Origin: Panax quinquefolius
Taxonomy: Eukaryota > Streptophyta > Magnoliopsida > Apiales > Araliaceae
DNA: 64,000 bases
Reading direction: 5' to 3'
NCBI GenBank assembly: GCA_020205615.1
Contig: CM035152.1
Span: 152,578,778 to 152,642,777 of the forward strand
The stretch's first letter is position 1; each line of letters opens with the position of its first letter. This document shows, one piece after another, positions 60,663 through 64,000 of this stretch. The notes below the pieces were generated by a model that saw only the letters and a program-made list of their open reading frames with translations, was not told where the DNA came from and did not search any database. Made by a program: the position numbers and the translations under genes.

Positions 60663-63329
60663 TGTAAGACCCCAACTTATTATTAATGAAATTTAATTTT
60701 CTCTATTGATTATTTTGAAATAGTAAGGGTTGATTTGATTAATGTGGATAGTTAGGGGTAAAATACGCAAATACTTCAAAATAAGCAAGTGGTTATAAAA
60801 TATTCATTGTTGTTTGGGAATATTCGTTTGGTCGTGGAATATTAAATCTTTGTCGGGGAATATTAAATGCGACTACAAGTGACCATGTGTGGGCCCCATA
60901 ACTGAAAAGCGATTGGATGAAAAAGCGACAAATATAAGTGGTTTAAAAATAACGGCGTGGTTATTCACAATTATCTTTGTTAAAATACGGTTATGGTTAA
61001 AACACGTGCTTTACGATATTGCACCAATTATTGATTCTTACGTGAAAGGCACTACTCAATAATGGTTACGATAATTCTTTGTTCATTATTTTATTGAGTT
61101 AATAATTGTTGCGTTGATATTTTATATTCTTGTTGTTTCAATAATTGTCATTACACAATATTTTTCATTATCGAAGCAATAATTCATATTATCTGAATAA
61201 TATTATTAGATAACATTATTGGAAATGTCTAGAAAGTTACATACAAGGAGAGGTTTGGTCACCTAATTGCGCCCATGAAGAAGAAATTCTTATTGGAAAG
61301 CCCACTCTTTCTGAAGGCTGCCTCACTGGTTGTGTCGATAATGTGATTACGTAATATTATTTATGAATAATTAATTATTGATTTATATGATGAGGAAAAT
61401 ATTGATTTTATGAGGATATAGATGGAGAAAAATTTTAATATGACAATTGTTGAAAATTAATATTTTATCTTTTTCTGATAAAATAATTCATTTAAATATA
61501 TTATTTTAATAATATATTAACGATGATATTTTTACAATGAATGTGGGATATATGAGTATATGAGGAGGAAGAGTATTTTGTGGCATTAAATGTTTAACAC
61601 ATGTTTTGTGTGTTGGTGGACACAATTATTGACCAAAATTTGATTATAGCCTGTAAAATCGCCTCGTTTGTGGATTTCGGTCAATTTTTATTTGGAATTT
61701 GGAAAAACTTTCTTCTGTAAAGTTGTAGAGAATTGAATTTCCTATAAAAACTCGCGAGATTCGAATTTTCTGATGAAAGGGCTATTTATTATGAATTATT
61801 GAAGTTAGAAGTTAAAATAATTAATTTTGGGAGTTTTAGTTAATTATTTTGAGAAAAACGTTTTTTGCAACTAAGTTGGCCTCACATGTGATTCAAATGG
61901 GCTGAGATCAGTTGTCTAAGGTGGGCTAAAGAAAATGTGAAAAATATATTAATATTATATTCAATTTTACGCTTTTGGTGTTACTAAGTATTTTCACATA
62001 AATAGGGTCTTGGGTTAGAATTGAAAACACACCGTAAACTCAAGTTTCTCTCTATTTCTCTCTCGATATATTGAGCGTATTCTTGTGAGTATACTTTGAG
62101 TATTGTTAGACGGTGCAAGTTCCTTCAAAGACTATATACTAGTATTCCAGGTAGAAGCACTAATCTTTCGAGGTAAGGGATGTTATTTTCTTCTCAAATG
62201 ATATTATTTCTTCAATATCATTATCTTTGAAATATTGGTTGGAACTTTTATCAAATTTGGAACTTTTTCATGTCGGGGTTACTATTCATGAGTTACTATT
62301 CACGAGTACTATTCATGAAGTGTGAAGATGTTTTTTTGTAGAATTTCTATCTTTTGGTGTCGAATTCTTATTCATGTATCTGGCCTATTCACGTATATAC
62401 GGCACTATTCATAGAAAAATAAAATTTCTTCTTTTGTCCAAAATATCTATTCGGATACTAGCTTTGATTGTATCCATGTTTTGATCATTCTTGAATTTTA
62501 CACCACTATGATTATTTTTGAGGTATTTTTGAACATGGATAAAACAAAGGGCGAATCCTTAATCCTTAATCCTTGTCATTTTGTTTCACTTTGGATTCGT
62601 TTCTTTAAAAATATTTTTCATCATCCTCGCTTTTAAATGATGATATTATTGAATATCTTTGGCTGTAGTGCAAAGATGAATGATTTCTGAAGAATATCTT
62701 TGGTCAGAGTGCAAAAGATGAGCAGTGTTTAGATGAACATGACCAATCGATGAATATCTTTGGCACAGAATGCAAAGATGAATATTTGATTCGGATGTAT
62801 ATTGATTGATGTTACGGGGATAAAAGATGAGCGATGAACTTTTAAATTCATACATAGAAGATAGTAGTTTGCATTCTCTACTTAACTCTTCTAATGAATT
62901 ATTATTTCCGCTGCGAATATTGATTTAAAATTTGTTGTCTATTGTATTCTATTAGATTTTTCCCTGTTGAAGACTAACGGTAATTTGTTTTATATTATCT
63001 TAGTCATAATATTCTTTACTGAGCTAGTTGAGCTCACCCTTTTCCTTTTTGTTCCATTTTCTTCTCGTGAGGCGAGAATTTAAGCGAGTACGAGTCTGGG
63101 TATGGAATGAAGGTTTTAGAAAGGATTGTTTAGTAGTCCTCACCATTTTGTAAAATAATGTATCAATAAATGTGATGAGGATTTATTTGAGTATAGATAT
63201 TGTCTAGAAGATAATATTTGTATTCAAACTCACAGCTTTCTTTGTTGTAATAATAAAGTTGTAGTTGTTTACATGCCATATATTGACAACTTCGGAATAG
63301 GTGATGTATACCTATTTTGGGGCGTCACA
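60663..63329 (+). repeat. 5' LTR of element E (2.7 kb)
   Basis: TGTAAGACCCC...GGGGCGTCACA. The TATA-like word is ACATAAATAG near 61997. Leader hairpins corresponding to those of C are present near 62656-62782 but are decayed (CAC arms altered). The GAGCTAGTTGAGCTCACCC block lies near 63020. Confidence 0.93.
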
Positions 63330-63332
63330 GGT

Positions 63333-63343
63333 TGGTATCGAGC
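63333..63343 (+). other. Primer binding site of element E
   Basis: TGGTATCGAGC lies three bases inside the LTR, identical to that of C. Confidence 0.82.
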
Positions 63344-63513
63344 TTAGGGATATGATCTCTGGCGGAGATCGGGGAATAGAACTAGGAGGAGAGGCGAGTA
63401 AATCCTTCGCTAGTGTGTCTACCTAAGCTTATTTTTTAGTTGGTCAAGATATAAGGATATTATGTGATATATTGATTTCCTTAATTAACCCTTGTTTTAT
63501 GACGATTTTGAGA

Positions 63514-64000
63514 ATGTCGATTGAGAATATTAACAATGGAAATGAGACCAGTGGAGACGCTTTGTACTCACCAACGGAGAGCGTGCAACAGTGGCAATGT
63601 TCCTCCCGTGAACAACACCACCGAAAGCGAGATGATGAACGAGGGATGTTTAGAAACTTTTTGCGATTTCATGCAAAATCGCATTTGAGGAGACTTCGTG
63701 TTCAAAATACAAGAGAAATGATAGCAATTCACGGGTTGTCACAAATGAGCGATTCAAAGAGTTGGGACCACCAAAATTTAAGGGAAAGCCAAATCCATCA
63801 TGGCGGAAACATGGGTCAAATAAATTACCAAGATATTCGATGTCTTGGGATGCACGGAGGAAACGAAGGTTCCATTCGCCACCTTTATGTTCCGTGGCGA
63901 GGCGGACTCTTCGGTGGGAGTCATGAAGCGTACCCATCCAAATTACGCACTCAAAGCATGTCTTGGGAAACGTTTCAAAAACTATTTAATGACAAATACT
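63514..64000 (+). pseudogene. Gag of element E, N-terminal part
   Basis: The start MSIENINNGNE is at 63514. The capsid block FKELGPPKFKGKP (about 63750-63790) and the IFDVLGCTEE-type region (about 63830-63860) lie in different frames, so at least one frameshift is present. It continues past the window edge. Confidence 0.75.

Larger units (their letters stand above)
60663..64000 (+). mobile_element. Chromovirus-type Ty3/gypsy element E, partial
   Basis: 5' LTR (60663-63329), PBS (63333-63343) and the start of gag are in the window; the rest is beyond it. It is inserted in pol of F. It is closely related to C in gag and in the leader, but its U3 is different from about 61390 to 62000. Confidence 0.92.

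Overview
The window looks like nuclear DNA of a flowering plant, probably a eudicot. It has GT-AG spliceosomal introns, a plant-type ABC1 kinase gene, a fragment of a filament-like plant protein (FPP) gene, Stowaway/Tourist-like MITEs, and plant lineages of Ty3/gypsy (chromovirus and Tat) and Ty1/copia retrotransposons. There are no operons, CRISPR arrays or prokaryotic features. I could not fix the species from the sequence.

Layout. 1-6125: chromovirus-type gypsy element A on the minus strand, cut by the window start, with the RT and RNase H cores deleted. 6126-6471: old plus-strand LTR remnant of a related family. 6472-11793: AT-rich intergenic DNA with MITEs, a repeat field and an FPP exon fragment (10347-10770, minus). 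11794-22446: the only intact host gene, a 12-exon ABC1-family (UbiB/ADCK-like) atypical kinase of 534 codons whose introns carry MITEs. 22447-25373: MITE-rich 3' flank with a SINE-like element and a Tourist-like MITE. 25374-64000: a stack of nested retrotransposons.

The nest is four deep. A Tat-lineage gypsy element F (minus strand) has its LTR at about 25374-26204 and its antisense gene and pol at 55431-60662. Chromovirus C (26205-55430, plus) is inserted in F with a perfect 5-bp duplication CTTGG. Chromovirus D (29676-48908, minus) sits in the gag of C. Ty1/copia element G (36732-45831, plus) sits in the gag of D with a perfect duplication GTCCC. A further chromovirus E starts at 60663 inside the pol of F and runs off the window. 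With the inserts removed, C and D are each close to 10 kb and G is 9.1 kb.

None of the retrotransposon polyproteins is intact. Paired LTRs are near-identical over long blocks but differ in clusters that often lie at CG/CNG-rich spots. Some of the apparent frameshifts may therefore be assembly or base-calling error rather than true decay.

No wholly new system was found. The observations most worth following are: unrelated hairpin arrays in the transcribed LTR leaders of two chromovirus subfamilies, with an 18-nt block conserved between them; the spliced antisense coiled-coil gene of the Tat element, with a 29-kb insertion about 23 bp upstream of its TATA box; a GC-AG intron in the kinase gene; an oppositely oriented pair of MITEs around a long C-tract in one intron; and a MITE with a paralogous empty site beside it.
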